Assembly: GCA_012845835.1 (NCBI GenBank)
Contig: JABAKD010000009.1
Location: 19,549,318-19,613,317, forward strand
Length of the DNA stretch: 64,000 nt
From: Undaria pinnatifida
Taxonomy: Eukaryota > Sar > Phaeophyceae > Laminariales > Alariaceae
Reading direction: 5' to 3'
The notes under the pieces are model-generated. The model saw nothing but the letters and a program-made list of their open reading frames with translations, was not told the DNA's origin and searched no databases. Below are positions 19,861-31,770 of the stretch, in pieces; the first letter of the stretch is position 1, and the number at the start of each line of letters is the position of its first letter. Both the position numbers and the translations under genes were made by a program.

Positions 19861-21990
19861 CGAATAACCGGTGAGGGGAGGGCGGATTTTTCAAGGACGT
19901 GGGGGCCTGGTTTTGATCAAAAGGGGGGCGGGAAGGGGGGAAGGGGGGGGAGGGACAGGTGGGGCAGCTCAATTTGTACGTAGAAACTATAAATCCGTCT
20001 TGTGGGGGAGGGGGGGGGAATGTGGCGGGGGGGGCCGGGGGCGGGGGGGGGAGGGCTTTAGGTCGCATAGATGTAGGGGTTTGCTATACGCGTGGTGCTA
20101 GGTCTTGGCGATGGTGCGGGTGGTGGGGAAGGGGTGGGCGGGGGGGGCGTATTATATAACAAGTATACTCCTGCGTAACAGAATCCACATATATATATGG
20201 AATGTTCCCCAGTCGTATCACGTATTACCGTGCGATCACGTATTACCGTGCGACCTGCACACACGGTCAACCGTTGATTGACTGGTAGGAAGTCTTGTCA
20301 TTACACGCAGATATATCCGTGTACTTCGAAGTATATATTATAAAAATTAAAATACACTCCAGCTGTGAGATCGAAGATTTCGTCGAAACTCATCTTTGCA
20401 AGCTGTGTGTGATACTCCGATCGCGCGCATTACGAGTTGTGTGTCCTCATTAAGGATATAGGTCGGCGACTCCCCTTACAGCTACAGTGTAGCTATCAGG
20501 GTCAACAGGATGATTTTAGTCAGTCTGCGCGCGGAAACTATAAAACCCGTTCCTGAGGGGGACAAAATCTGACAGCTGTGAAGGGAAAGGGGGGGCCTGG
20601 TTTTGATCAAAAGCGAGCGGGTTTGGAGGGGGGCGGGGGGGGGGGGGGGGGGGGAAGGGGCAATTTGTGCATGTAAGCTATAAATCCTTTCGAGGGGATA
20701 AATCTGACGGTTTTGGCACCAGTATATTATTGGGGGGGGGGGGCAGCTCGATATGTGCCTGGAAACTACCAGGTATACATTATTTCGAGGGGATAAATGT
20801 GACATTTTTGGAAATAATACATCAGTTTATCATGTATATCCTAGGGTAAGTCGTACAATCAGTGAGTAAAGAGAGGGTGGAGTGTTCGAGGGGGTGGGGT
20901 TGGGATGGGTTGGGGGGGGAGGGTGGGGGGTGGGGGCGGGGGCGGGGGGCGGGGGCGGGGGGCGGGGGGGGGGGGGGGGGGGGGGGGGAAGGGCTTTAGG
21001 TGAGGGGTTTGTTATACGTGTGGTGCTAGGTCTAGGCGAAGGTGCGGGTGATGGGGAAGAAGGGGGCGTTCGAGGCGGGGGGGGGGGGGTGGGGGGGGGG
21101 AAACACAGCGGCATGGATGGCTCTCGAAAGATAATGAGGTGATATCCTGTGCGTGAAGTGTTTATTAATGTGGCGGATTTCGATATTTGGTGGGGCGTTT
21201 GAGTAAGGGAGAGCAAGAGGGGGGGGGGGGGGGAGATTTTTTAGGAGGTTTAGGTCACAAATAATATTCAAATACACTTCGGCTGTGAGATCAAAGATTT
21301 GTATCAGCTTGTTATACGCGTGGTGCTAGGTCTAGGCGATCGTGCAGGTGGTCGGGAAAGAGGGGGCGTTGGAGGGGGGGGGGGGGGGGGTGGAAACACA
21401 GCGGCATGGATGGCTCTCGAAAGATAATGAGGTGATATCCTGTGCGTGAAGTGTTTATTAATGTGGCGGATTTTGATATTTGGTGGGGCGTTTGAGTAAG
21501 GGAGAGCAAGAGGGGGGGGGGGAATTTTTAGGAGGTTTAGGTCACAGATAATATTCAAATACACTTCGGCTGTGAGATCAAAGATATGTAGCAGCTTGTT
21601 ATACGCGTGGTGCCAGGTCTAGGCGATCGTGTAGGTGGTCGGAAAAGAGGGGGCGTTGGAGGGGGGGGGGGGGGGGGGGGGGGAATATTTGAAACCTTCG
21701 TCATGGATGGTCAGAAAGATAATGACGTGATATCAACTGCGTATAGGTGTTTATTACTCAGGCCGATTTTGATTGTGAGTGGGGCGTTTGGACAGACTAG
21801 GCGGAAGGGGGGGGGGGGATCGGGGGACGGAGGGGCGGGGGGGGGAAAGGGTTGGGGTTTGTTATGAAAAAGAGGTCAGTGGAGGGGGAGGGGAGGGGGG
21901 GGGGGGGGGGGGGGGGGGGGCGGGACATTTCAATATGTGCGCGGAAACTATAAATTCTCAAAGGGGACAAACCTGACGATTGAAGCAATA
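19861..21990. repeat. G-run repeat array, copy 2
   Basis: Units of roughly 285-300 bp with GTGGTGCTAGGTCTAGGCGA near 21,017, 21,318 and 21,605 (and a variant near 20,088). Each is followed by a G run of up to about 20 bases and then GGCATGGATGGCTCTCGAAA. A second conserved block reads AGGTGATATCCTGTGCGTGA. The array shares its parts with 1-930. A full C1 element lies inside at 20,330-20,580. Confidence 0.8.
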
Positions 21991-22019
21991 AGACATCCCT
22001 TTATATCATCTGGCTTGTA

Positions 22020-23300
22020 ATGTTTACTATTCTAGAAGGTTTGATGTTAGATGCAGCATGCAACCCAGTGTTTAAGTGTAGTAAATAACGTGTTAAATCT
22101 TCATATTTTGTTGGTGTATGATACATCGATCGAAAGCTAGAATATTTTATAGAATATTTGTAGGTACCATTATTTTCTGACATCGCTAATTATAAGAAAG
22201 AGATACGTATTGTCAAATGCAACAGGCGAGGTGATGTGGTCATGCACTGTGTTTGTCACCATCATCATACAGTCACCATTATTATCGACATCGCTAATTA
22301 TACGCAAGAGATACGTATTGCCAAATACAGCATGCGAGGTGATGTATGTGGCCATGTGCTGTCTCCGTCATTGAGCATTAGAGGGAGGGATGCGAATCGA
22401 CGCTTGGTATACATGTGCTCAATTACGTTACCTCATTAGTCATACTTGGTATACACGCGCTCAATCACGTTACCTCGTTAGTAATACTTCGCTTGGCATA
22501 GGTGGGGAGGCGATCATGCAGACGGTATGTACGAAATACCCTACGTAATGGGTTGGTAAGGTTGTTTACCGCAATTTTAACACATCTGCCTGTGCTTCCT
22601 TTTCCAAATTATTTTTGTCTCAAATAAATGTACGATTTCACGCCTATGATTTTACCTTGTCGATGTGGGGCTCTGCGGTCGTTAATTTTAAGTCAGAGAT
22701 ACGTCCTACAAATACATCAGGCGAGGTGGGTATGTGATGTCATATATATGCGATGCCATCACTATTGATCGCGAGGGTGATTTTACTTCGTGAGGTAAAT
22801 GGTACTGTGTTTCGTAGAGGTCGTCTCAGGAGGGTATGCGATGGGTCGGCAGTGTATCACGTCTGCTTGTGCTTCCTTTTCAACTTATTATTGTCTCAAA
22901 TGTGCGATTTCACGTCCATGATTTTTACCGTGCCGCTGTGGGGCTCTGAGGTCGCCAATTCTAAGACAGAGATACATCTTACAAATACAGCAGTTGAGGT
23001 GGGTATGTAACGTCATATATATGCGATGTCACTACTATTGAAGGCGAGGGTGACTTCACTTCGTCAGGCATATGCTACTGCGTTTCGTAAAGGTTGTCTC
23101 ACGTGGACATGCGATGTCACCACTATTGAACGCGAGGGTGACTTTACTTCGTTAGGCACATTCCACTGCGTTTGGAATAGTAGAGGTTGTCAGGCAATCA
23201 TGTAAGCGGATGGAGGCACGAAATACCCTGCGTAATAGGTTGGTCGTGTGGTTTACCGCAGTGTTAACATCCCTGTCTGTACTTACTTTCCACATTATTA
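22020..23300. repeat. Satellite-like direct repeats
   Basis: A piece of about 130 bp ('CATCGCTAATTATA' to 'GCGAGGTGATGT') is doubled at 22,183-22,350. A unit of about 270 bp is doubled at about 22,640-23,100 ('GTGGGGCTCTG', 'CAGAGATAC', 'GTCATATATATGCGATG'). Part of it appears a third time at 23,105-23,190. No coding signal. Confidence 0.7.
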
Positions 23301-25790
23301 TAGACTATATATAGTGTACACTTTTACGTCCTGTTTTCTCCCCACTGTCGTCGAAGATGTTGTAGTCCTGTAGATGTCGCGTCCATGTCTATATATATAT
23401 ATTACGTTTGTTCAGCCACCATCGTTTATTTGCAGGCCCGTGGTCATGATCTCGCCGTTCTGTCTATTATGCCTTTTCGATACTCGAGACATGCCACCTT
23501 ATAGTTAACCATGCAACCACAGTCCGTCATACTGCGCCGTCATCGTTACATCCACACTATCGTCAAGTCATGCAGACTCTTATCGTTTTTTTGATCGATC
23601 AATCGTTTACCATGTTGCATACTCTGCATGCATCGTTTTCCGGCAAGTCGTTGTTCCAAGCACATTTGCATCGTACTCATCACTAAGTGTGTACCAAGCC
23701 TTGCAAGCAAATCGCCTCATACACACATCGTTTATTGTGAGGAATGTCCTGACCATGCCAAAGGTACCATCGTCCGTTATAAAAGGTTGTTATTATCGTT
23801 GAGTACGTGATTTCGGGACCGGATAACCGTTCTGGTGAAGAAACAAAGTACATACCACTGACTGGTAGTTCATAGTGTGACTGACATCTTTAGTAAGATT
23901 CTATTATGCTCATACAAGCCCGTGGTTCTAACTGCGCACGGGATGACATGGTTAGAAAATGAACAAGTGCAAACATACACATTGACTACCACAGTACAAC
24001 ACAATACTATGATTTGTAAGAGAACCTGAAAACCTGTCTCCTACGGAGTATTTAAATATTCGAAAGCTGTGCTGGGTTCTCCAGTATGTAGCGTGCAAAC
24101 ATTGGGGGGGGCGGTATGGGTCGCAGGTACACTTTCTACCGTTACGTAGGCAGATCTTCTCGTGAAAATTTGTATGAACGGTAGCCGTTCCAGAGGTATT
24201 GGATATCGTGTCCTTGTTGTACTAAAAGTGGTCATGGAGTCTCTGTAGATGCTGATGCCAGAGGCAGGTAATCACGTTTCCCGATGACGTGTAATCACTG
24301 TCGACTCTCTGTTTTGCCTACGAAGCACCTCTCGTTGTCTCGAGGCACTTCTATCATTTTTACCGTCGCTTGGTTCGCCGTCGAACCTTGCCCCAACGTG
24401 GCGTGTCCTCCACACTGCGAAGGACAATAAGAGAATTAGCTGCAAGTTGCGAGTTGAACCTGGGTTACCTCAAACCCTCAGTAGTACTAGTAAGTACTAC
24501 AGTAGTACTAGTCCTACTAGTAGTAGTGTTGGCGCTTACACGCCTCGGACGTAGAGGCCGCTTCAGTGTTTACTGCTGTATCCCATCGTGGCTAGCGCCT
24601 CTTCCTGGAAAAGGTGTATCTGCGCTTCCGAATCGGTGAAGGTTCTCTGTCCAGTAGGTAGGATGGATTTGTCATCGTTTTCGCGGTACTCACTCCGAGT
24701 TCGGTATTGTCGAGGCATTGCCGTATGTTGTGATGAGAATCTGATAATGGTGGCGTGGTGGACCTTCTCTAGTTTTGATGGTCGCCAAACATGTACCTGG
24801 TATAGACTAATAATAGCGCTCCATTGTAACGCAATAATTACAGGTGTCAAGACGTGTCAGGGGTGCACAAGGTGAGCAGCGCAACGGGACGCCCTTCCTC
24901 GATTATTGATTGAACATACACTGTCACTGAAGACTAGCAGCATCTCCCATTATTTCCCCTCCCTTAATACGTAGCGCAATGCTTGCATGTACGTGCATGC
25001 ACCAGTTGGATGTACTGCTGGGACTTCAAACGGAAAAATTGACGATATCCCAGCGTCGACTACTGCGTAATTGAGAGATGGTAAGAGGTGATGCCCGGAC
25101 TACAATGCAAGGAGTTGTGCGACACCGGCGGAGCCTGGACCTATCCGTGCTGCTGGGCGCTCACATTGCTCCTAGACGGTTGGTAATATCAAAGTTTTGT
25201 TTGTTTTATCGCTGTTGTTACAGTTGTAATTAATGGGGGCCCCAAAATGGTATGCGAGGTCGGTGCCAACGACGCCGTGCAACACACATCAATTGGATAC
25301 CGGGTACTGCTGTATAGCAGCCGTGCTTGCCAGTTCTTTCCCTCCCGAGTTTACGTTCGTCCCGCACCTCCACGGTAAACCATACGCCATGCGAGCATTT
25401 GCGTGGGTGGGTGTATTTATTGGATCAAACCGCGCATACACAGCAGCACTGCTGTATGTATCTGGTAGTCGGTATGACACAGATATACATGTTCACATCT
25501 GAGAGTCAACATCATAGCGGATAGTACTGCACAGTTCTACGTACGCAACAACTCGCCTCCTTCGAGCTTGCATTCCTCGCGTCCCTCCACGACAAACCGG
25601 GCACCTTCGCCGCAGGATACTGACGGATGCGCCATACACTTCCTACACACTAAAATGCGTCCCCTGTCCCCCGAGCACAATAACGCGCAAATCTCGGTGT
25701 GCAACTCCCCTAAAAAAAACGTTCAACAACCCGGCAGAGCTGAGCAGCAACACAGCAGTAGCACAGCGGGATACCTCGCTTGTACCTCGT
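23301..25790. other. No recognisable gene
   Basis: Unique-looking sequence. Minus-strand frames at 24,041-24,235 and 24,563-24,850 have mixed amino-acid composition but no recognisable motif. An imperfect AGTACTAGTAG run lies at 24,480-24,530. I see no transposon ends. Confidence 0.4.
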
Positions 25791-25794
25791 TGCA

Positions 25795-25932
25795 ATGTGG
25801 GCGGAAGCTTGGCTTGCAGTTGCTTCTATCTGCCTCGTTGCAGCTCATGCTGCTGGATTCGAGGCCAGTGTCCGCGCGGGTTGGTTTCCGAACGTGCGTC
25901 TGATCAACAGACACTCTGACCAAGCTCTGAGA
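25795..25932 (+). CDS. Candidate first exon with a signal peptide
   Basis: From the ATG at 25,795 the frame reads MWAEAWLAVASICLVAAHAA, a typical short N-region, hydrophobic core and small-residue cleavage site, followed by WFPNVRLINRHSDQALR. A donor AG/GTATGA lies at about 25,932. An acceptor at TTATATTTCAG (26,009-26,019) follows, but the joined frame reaches a stop after about 20 codons, so the gene model is unfinished. A third candidate exon could be the open region at 26,440-26,820, where two frames are equally plausible. It would encode a secreted or ER-targeted protein; family unknown. Confidence 0.3.
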
Positions 25933-26439
25933 GGTATGATGTCATGTACCATAGTGGACGAAAATATAAATACCGTTTATATATAAGTGATAATTTGTAA
26001 ACGGTTCTTATATTTCAGGACGAAACGGAGACGGGGCTTTCTCCCAGCGCCAAAGCCAGTCTTCTGCCCCCGGCTTGCCTTGATGTCCCTGTTGCTACCG
26101 TAAGTGTTGGCAGTTTGCAGGCGCAGTTGGGATCGTGCTCGGGCTTGACCTGTGCCGTTGCAATATTCTGGTATAGTATGAGGTCGTGGTATAGTAGCAC
26201 GCTAGTGTTTCCACTGGGAAGCCGCTTCTGAACAAGTTTCTGGACTTGACTTGATACTCGCTCAAGCCCTTACTGCTTACGACTACTGGAAGCATGTACA
26301 AGCACCGTAAACGCCCTCGGGGCGTTGTGATTTTGACGCGAGAAAAAGCAGCCCGGAACGTTTGCTACGTGGCCGGGGCATTTTCAGGAAAACCATCTCG
26401 GGGCTTTCGCCCCCCCGGAGCGATACAAATATTACAGAA

Positions 26440-26820
26440 AAAACTCACGCCTCTCGCACACACCGCGACAACGCTGCAGCAGCAAGAGGTGTTGTTCATG
26501 TCGCAAGCCAGCAGCAGCGAGAAGGCACCCGGCACCGATGAAACCACAGAAGAAACAATAAGCTTGTGCCGTCCCGGTCAAGCGGCGCCCACGAGGGAGG
26601 GCACGCCGGAGCCCGGTCCAGCAACTGCAACCGCACCTGCTGCACAACGGGCCCTACAGCGCGGATCGCTCCCACGCATTTACCCTCCGAGCTTTGCACT
26701 GGAGCATTCGGTGGGACCGGGCGGACGGCAGTCCTACTCGACGTCGACGCAATGTTACCTGGGCTGTGCCTTATCTGGTCATCATTAAGCGAGCCCATCA
26801 TCGCTTAAACATCAGCACGA
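26440..26820 (+). other. Open region, frame undetermined
   Basis: Two plus-strand frames are open. One contains CYLGCALSGHH at its end; another reads SADRSHAFTLRALHWSIRW and ends at TGA near 26,821. GC-rich third positions suggest possible coding, but nothing identifies a family. Confidence 0.2.
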
Positions 26821-26846
26821 GCTGATATACAAGCCTTTTTTTTTTT

Positions 26847-26938
26847 ATTCGCCGGCGGATGGTGAAAAATAAAACTTGAGCTCACCATTCTTCCACGAAT
26901 TTTCGTACGCGTCGTGTGTCGATTTAACTCAGTTGCCT
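26847..26938 (-). repeat. Empty-site copy of the repeat hit by the hAT at 5,297
   Basis: In reverse it reads GCAACTGAGTTAAATCGACA and, after about 40 bp, TTTTATTTTTCACCATCCGC. The same junction at 5,289/6,149 is interrupted by the transposon. The single TATTTTTC here (26,864-26,871) against two there shows the duplication arose on insertion. Confidence 0.85.
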
Positions 26939-27099
26939 TAAATTAAAGCCAAACCCCAATACAAGACAGCGCGAACTCGTTCGAGTGGCTGGATGATACC
27001 AGGCAATATTACCGGCACTTTTGAAAGGCAGCACGTCTTAAACATGTTAGGCTGAGACGGTTATCTTTCTTTAAAGATTTTTGTTTTACCGCGTTTAAT

Positions 27100-28090
27100 A
27101 AATTCCGTCTCAGGATCCCGATGGCCACGCCCTCACTGCGGTGCCTCCACACATGTCAACCGCTGCCGTCGGGGAAGTCTCCCGGTCCTGCTCGCTGAGG
27201 TCGGCGAGCAATCCCGGAAAAAATCCCAAAAGCTTGATAGCACTTGCTCAAAGCTTAAAAGTCCCTGAATTCAAGACAATCACGCCTAGTATGCTGATGC
27301 AGTTCAGTGTATATACTGGTGGCTGTTGACTAATCTCAAGTCAAATATATACTGGTCAAACCAGTGTACTGACCGCCTGACCAAGTCTCTACTTTCAAGT
27401 CGAAATAATCAGCATTAATGGCACTATTAATAGTGCTGGCAATCAACACACATAATCAACGTACAACAGCGATTATATTTAACAGATTTAATCGACGTGC
27501 AAGTTGATTAGATTATGCGATTGATTGTTTGTAACCATACTTTGAGCACCGAGATTATGGTTATTTGTTATTTAAAACTAGCTGCCTAATCAACAGCGCT
27601 ACCTAATTATAATCAAAGAATCCTCGTCATCAATGTGAGAGGCTTCAGTCTCGGGAGAGGTCCTAGACAGCTTTCCGTCAAGGGGCAAGAGCGCCGTAAA
27701 CCAGTATCTGTGCTTGCTCGTGACAGTAAAAATATGCCGTTCTTGATGCCAAGGCCCTCTTCTCGCAGGGTCGAGATGGGAGAGGTCGCCACCTCCGTGG
27801 CTTTTGACAGCTCATGGTCGCAACAGTGTGGGAAATATGGGCTGGGGCGGCCGGTCTCGTGCCCCGCCGTTGTGGGTGCGTCGAGGTGGGCGTTTTGTTA
27901 GGATCCTGGGTGGAACACGGATTATCCCTGCAGATCTGCCTCTTAAGCATGTCCTTGGTGTTACTCATTTTCTTACGCCCAGAATGAGAGAAGTAGCTGG
28001 ATATTATTCCTAGAGTAAATGGCATCTGAACAGGGATCATGCCCTTCCCGTGTCATGATAATCCCGAATACAAAACGCCATCCTAACACG
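27100..28090. other. No recognisable gene; dispersed repeat
   Basis: A sequence of about 220 bp at 27,380-27,600 (starting CCAAGTCTCTACTTTCAAGT) recurs at 29,058-29,220. The rest has no recognisable feature. The plus ORF at 27,635-27,901 is unrecognised. Confidence 0.45.
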
Positions 28091-28249
28091 ATACAAAAGC
28101 GGACCCATTACCCAATTTTGGAGGAATAACTTGCCTTCCTAGAACGTACCATAACACTAGCCCACCCTGATGAGCCTCATATGCAGGCATGTGGGAAGTT
28201 CTGGGAAAATACGGTTCCACGAAATAGCACATGAGTCAAAGATGCGGCT

Positions 28250-28740
28250 CCTCAAAACCCACTCAAATTCCACGCCCACACCTCTGAACGGATAGGCTCT
28301 GCGGCCGGGAAAAACGCGATTGGCGACACAGTACTCTCGAAGGAAGCCCACGTTTGGTACAAGGGCGACGATGGGTTGCGGTGGCTTGGGTAAATCAGCG
28401 CGAGCACGGCTGCGGACGGGATATGTCTGGTCCGACTTTTGGACGAGCCGGGGCAGATTCAACTTTCTCTCTCTCCGGCGCGCTACACGTCTTCGACGGG
28501 GGCCGTACGAGGTTCTTGGTGCCTTCAGGTCCACGTCGCCAGCGCCTTCCCTCGGGGATCCAAGGCAACTTGGATGAATCTCGAGGCTCGGCCGTGGTTC
28601 GTTGACCTCCACGCCACCGCCGCACCACCCACGGTTTATCGCCTCGTGGCCTCTTGGCTCTTTGGTGAAATCGCAAAAAGCTTTCCTAACTGCGCCCGAA
28701 CAACCCCAAGAAAAATCGTCGCCATTACGTGCCTCCTAGC
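28250..28740 (+). pseudogene. Retrotransposon pol remnant (integrase C-terminal region), frameshifted
   Basis: Three plus-strand frames each hold part of one continuous protein. They read AIGDTVLSKEAHVWYKGDDG then LRWLG (28,318-28,388), VRLLDEPGQIQLSLSPARY then GSWCLQVH (28,428-28,535), and GIQGNLDESRGSA (about 28,556-28,594). The order and the style (a small beta-barrel region after integrase, ending in a fixed tail) fit the C-terminal part of an LTR-retrotransposon polyprotein, by recall rather than by alignment. At least two frameshifts show it is dead. No LTRs or reverse transcriptase were found nearby. Confidence 0.4.
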
Positions 28741-29279
28741 CGTTCCATAACACGTTACAGAAACGAGTTTCGAAAGATCGATTTGTGGCCTTTTACGTGT
28801 GATAGCATCAATTCTCCACGAAAATGATATTCAAGCGCTAGTTTAAGGTCGCGAAACCAGCGTTGCGGGCCTCTGCGGCTACTATGTACGGTGGACGAGC
28901 GGGCTGCGTGAGGAAGAGAGGGCGGGGTCCTTGGTTCTGACCGAATCGGATAAACCTACGTTGCGGAGCGACGCCGTGGTGGAGGTTCCAATTGCTTCTG
29001 CGATTTGTTTTATGGAAAAGCACAGCATCATATGAAGCATCTTTGCAAGCTGCGTGATACTACCAAGTCTCTACTTTCGAGTCGAAACTAATCGATCTAG
29101 ATGACACCAGTACCGGAATCAACGCACAAAATCAATGAACAAGTTGATAAAATTTTGCGATTTGTCTCATAATTCAATCGCCGAGGCATTTGTTATTTGG
29201 CCGAAATATTGAACATAATCACATCGCTTTCGTGAGAGAGTATGTTACCCGGTATACGATATGATACTGTATCCTATAA

Positions 29280-29860
29280 TAAGCAGGACATGTCATGGGC
29301 CGAAAGTGCGGGGCGGGCCGGGCCGATCCGAAATTGTCATGAGTCTGGCCGAGCCGGGCCGGGCCGATAATTTTGAAAATGTGATGGTTCGGGCCGAGAA
29401 ATTTGAAATTTCGATGGGCTGGTCTGTCCCGGGCAGCGATTTTTGTATATGTGATGGACCGGGTCGTGCAGGGCCGATTTTTGAACATGTGATGAACCGG
29501 GTCGGGCCGGGCCGACGGTTTTCAAAATATGATGGTGCCGGGCCGGCCCGCGGCCCATCGTCCTAAAAATTGATGGGCCAGGCTGGACCGCGGCCCATGA
29601 TTTGAAATTTTTATGGGCCGGGCGGGGTCGCGGCCCATCGACTCAAAATGTGATGGGCCGGGTCGAACCGCGGCACATGAGATGTGGGTTTATATGGGCC
29701 GCTTTGCCCAGCCCATGAGGTGGCCCACGTGTTTTCACCGGCCGGCCCGGACCACAGCCCATGATACGACGTCCATCCGGCCCATGAGACGGCCCACTCG
29801 TTTTCGCGGGCAAGCCACGGCCGCGGCCCATGCTATGTGGTGTACTGAAAAATAAAACGA
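29280..29860. repeat. GGCCCGGCC-rich array
   Basis: Imperfect tandem repeat of about 40-45 bp with GGGCCGGGCCGGGCCG or CGCGGCCCATCG cores separated by A/T-rich pieces such as TTTTGAAAATGTGATGG. It is related to the two more compact copies at 30,768-31,190 and 55,650-56,075. All frames through it encode repetitive Gly/Pro/Arg sequence. Confidence 0.8.
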
Positions 29861-30767
29861 TTCACTTCAATGTTTCTGTATTTTGGATTTGGCCGAGCGA
29901 ACGAACAGCAGCAGGCAGCTAGCTACATAGCCAACCAGACTGTCTGTGCGACGAAACACGCAGCAGTAGCAGCAGCGCGTGGCCAGGACCTACGTATCCG
30001 AGGGCGTATCGAACATACAAGAAGGCAGTGGCTCTGTGACAATCAACTCCCACATAGTCACATAGCTGTGTGTGTATTTGCGTCCCAGGTACCAGGTACT
30101 ACATGTTTTGAGCTACACGAAAGCTAGGTCGCGAAATCCACGACCCTGCCTACCACAGGCTTGTGCCGAGGCAGCCAGAGCAACAAATCTCGCAGCACCA
30201 GCAACACGCAGCTGCAGTGCGCGGCGAGTAAGTACGATTCCCAGGTTTGACAGCTCTTGTTCATCTAGGTCGCTATAGGTGGCCATCTCGGCGAGCCTCT
30301 CTCCCCAGCATCCAGCACCACCCTCTCTCCTAGCTCTCCTCGCCTTGGCCGATGTGGCATGCCAGTACCGATTCGAACCTTCGAGGAGAGGACCCACGTC
30401 CTTGCGGCCGTCTGCTGCTTCATGCGTGTCTCGATGCTGCAGCTGCTTTGGCTAGCTACTGGTATGGGGTGTGTTTTGTGTATTGGTCGGAGCGCTGTGT
30501 GTGTTTGAGTGGTGTGTGTGATTAACATCAGACCGCTCTCCACAGTAACACACTGGTACACCACATGGTGGACTCTGTTAATTCTGGTTTTGAAACGGAA
30601 GTTGAATTCCAGAACGAGAGTCCCAAAAACTCCTCTGGTTCTGGATTTTGGGAGCTAAACCCGAACGAAACACGCGTTTTTTCTGTACTTGTGGAAATAT
30701 TTTCGTCCTGCAAAGAAAAATGCTCTCCGAAACTGTCTGATAGTCAATCAAAACGCTAAAAAAATCA
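29861..30767. other. No recognisable gene
   Basis: Contains an imperfect AGCAGC run at 29,908-29,970 and two opposite-strand frames at 30,528-30,775 that share the same sequence. No family match. Confidence 0.4.
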
Positions 30768-31190
30768 TGGTGCACCTTTGTAGCTGCTTTTTAGTACGGG
30801 GTAACACATGGGCCGGCCCTTTAAGTCCACGGGCCGGCCCACAGAGATGGCGGGCCGGCCCATGTAGGGCCCGTATCTCATGGGCTTCGCTGCAAATGCT
30901 ATGAACCGGGCCGGGCCGGGCCGACAATTAAAAAAAAACATGGTCCGGACCGGGCCGGGAAAAAAAAATGAATTCGATGGGCCGGGCTGGGCCGCGGCCC
31001 ATCTTCTGAAAGTATGACGGGCAGGGCCGGGCCGCGGCCCCTCGTCTGAAAAATTGATAGGCTGGGCCTTGCCGTAACCCATCCTCTTTAAAATCGATGG
31101 ACTCGAAAATTGATGGGCCGGGCCGGGCCGCGGCCGACGACAGGAAAAAAGGATGGGCCGACCCAACAGCGCCGGCCCATGACAGGCCCT
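30768..31190 (+). repeat. GGCCC-rich dispersed element, copy A
   Basis: Starts TGCACCTTTGTAGCTGC, continues GGGTAACACATGGGCCGGCC and ends GCGCCGGCCCATGACA. The copy at 55,650-56,075 matches it from end to end, so this is a discrete dispersed element and not just local simple sequence. It contains no ORF with a recognisable domain. Confidence 0.75.
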
Positions 31191-31484
31191 GATAATAAGA
31201 ATGCCCATAATATGTCCATCAACCATATAACCCAATCAAGGAGTTCTGCAGTACACCTGCTGCGATGCATTGGCAAAAGGAGCAGTTTAACGTGAAAAAT
31301 ACATGTTCACGATCCAGGTGCAGTGGGGTACCCGATTCAACAACCTTCTTTGGGTTGTGCCAGGCTGCTTATGTTCCGCGTTCGTTTTCGACTTGACGAG
31401 GCATGCAGGTTCGCGTTGTGTTGCTTGTATCTCGAGGTCGAAGATCAATCGCAACACAATAGTGCAATATTCAACTCTCGGGGT

Positions 31485-31770
31485 GTGTATTCTTCACATT
31501 AAACTGCTACTTCCACCCATTTACATCCAGCACAACCAGTGTCCGTGCCGATTCCTCCCAGAGAAACATGCTTTATATAATTGTTTCAAATACGTCAGCC
31601 GTGAGGTAGATCGATTTAAGGGTCGATGCTCGTCTTTGGAAGCTGGATTATACTACATCAAATACCGTATCGTATCATAAGAAGGTAGTGCCGTTTGAGG
31701 CTGTAGTGCCGGTATTTCCGGCTGGCACATACCGGCACTATAGAGGGACCATCACTGTGGTAGATGCACG
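31485..31770. repeat. Cluster of small dispersed repeats
   Basis: Contains the 'CAGTGTCCGTGCCGATTC' piece (31,485-31,570), a diverged CAGCTG element (31,595-31,660) and part of a Tc1/mariner-like MITE (31,690-31,755). The last ends GGGACCATCACTG, complementary to the CAGTAGTGATCCC type end at 45,662. Confidence 0.6.

Noticed and set aside
22020-23200. CRISPR-like repeat-spacer structure
   Set aside because: Repeats are 130-270 bp, imperfect and lack regular unique spacers; the setting is eukaryotic.
29219-29831. Gly/Pro/Arg-rich ORFs in the GGCCC array
   Set aside because: Open in most frames because of composition; no domain or stable start.
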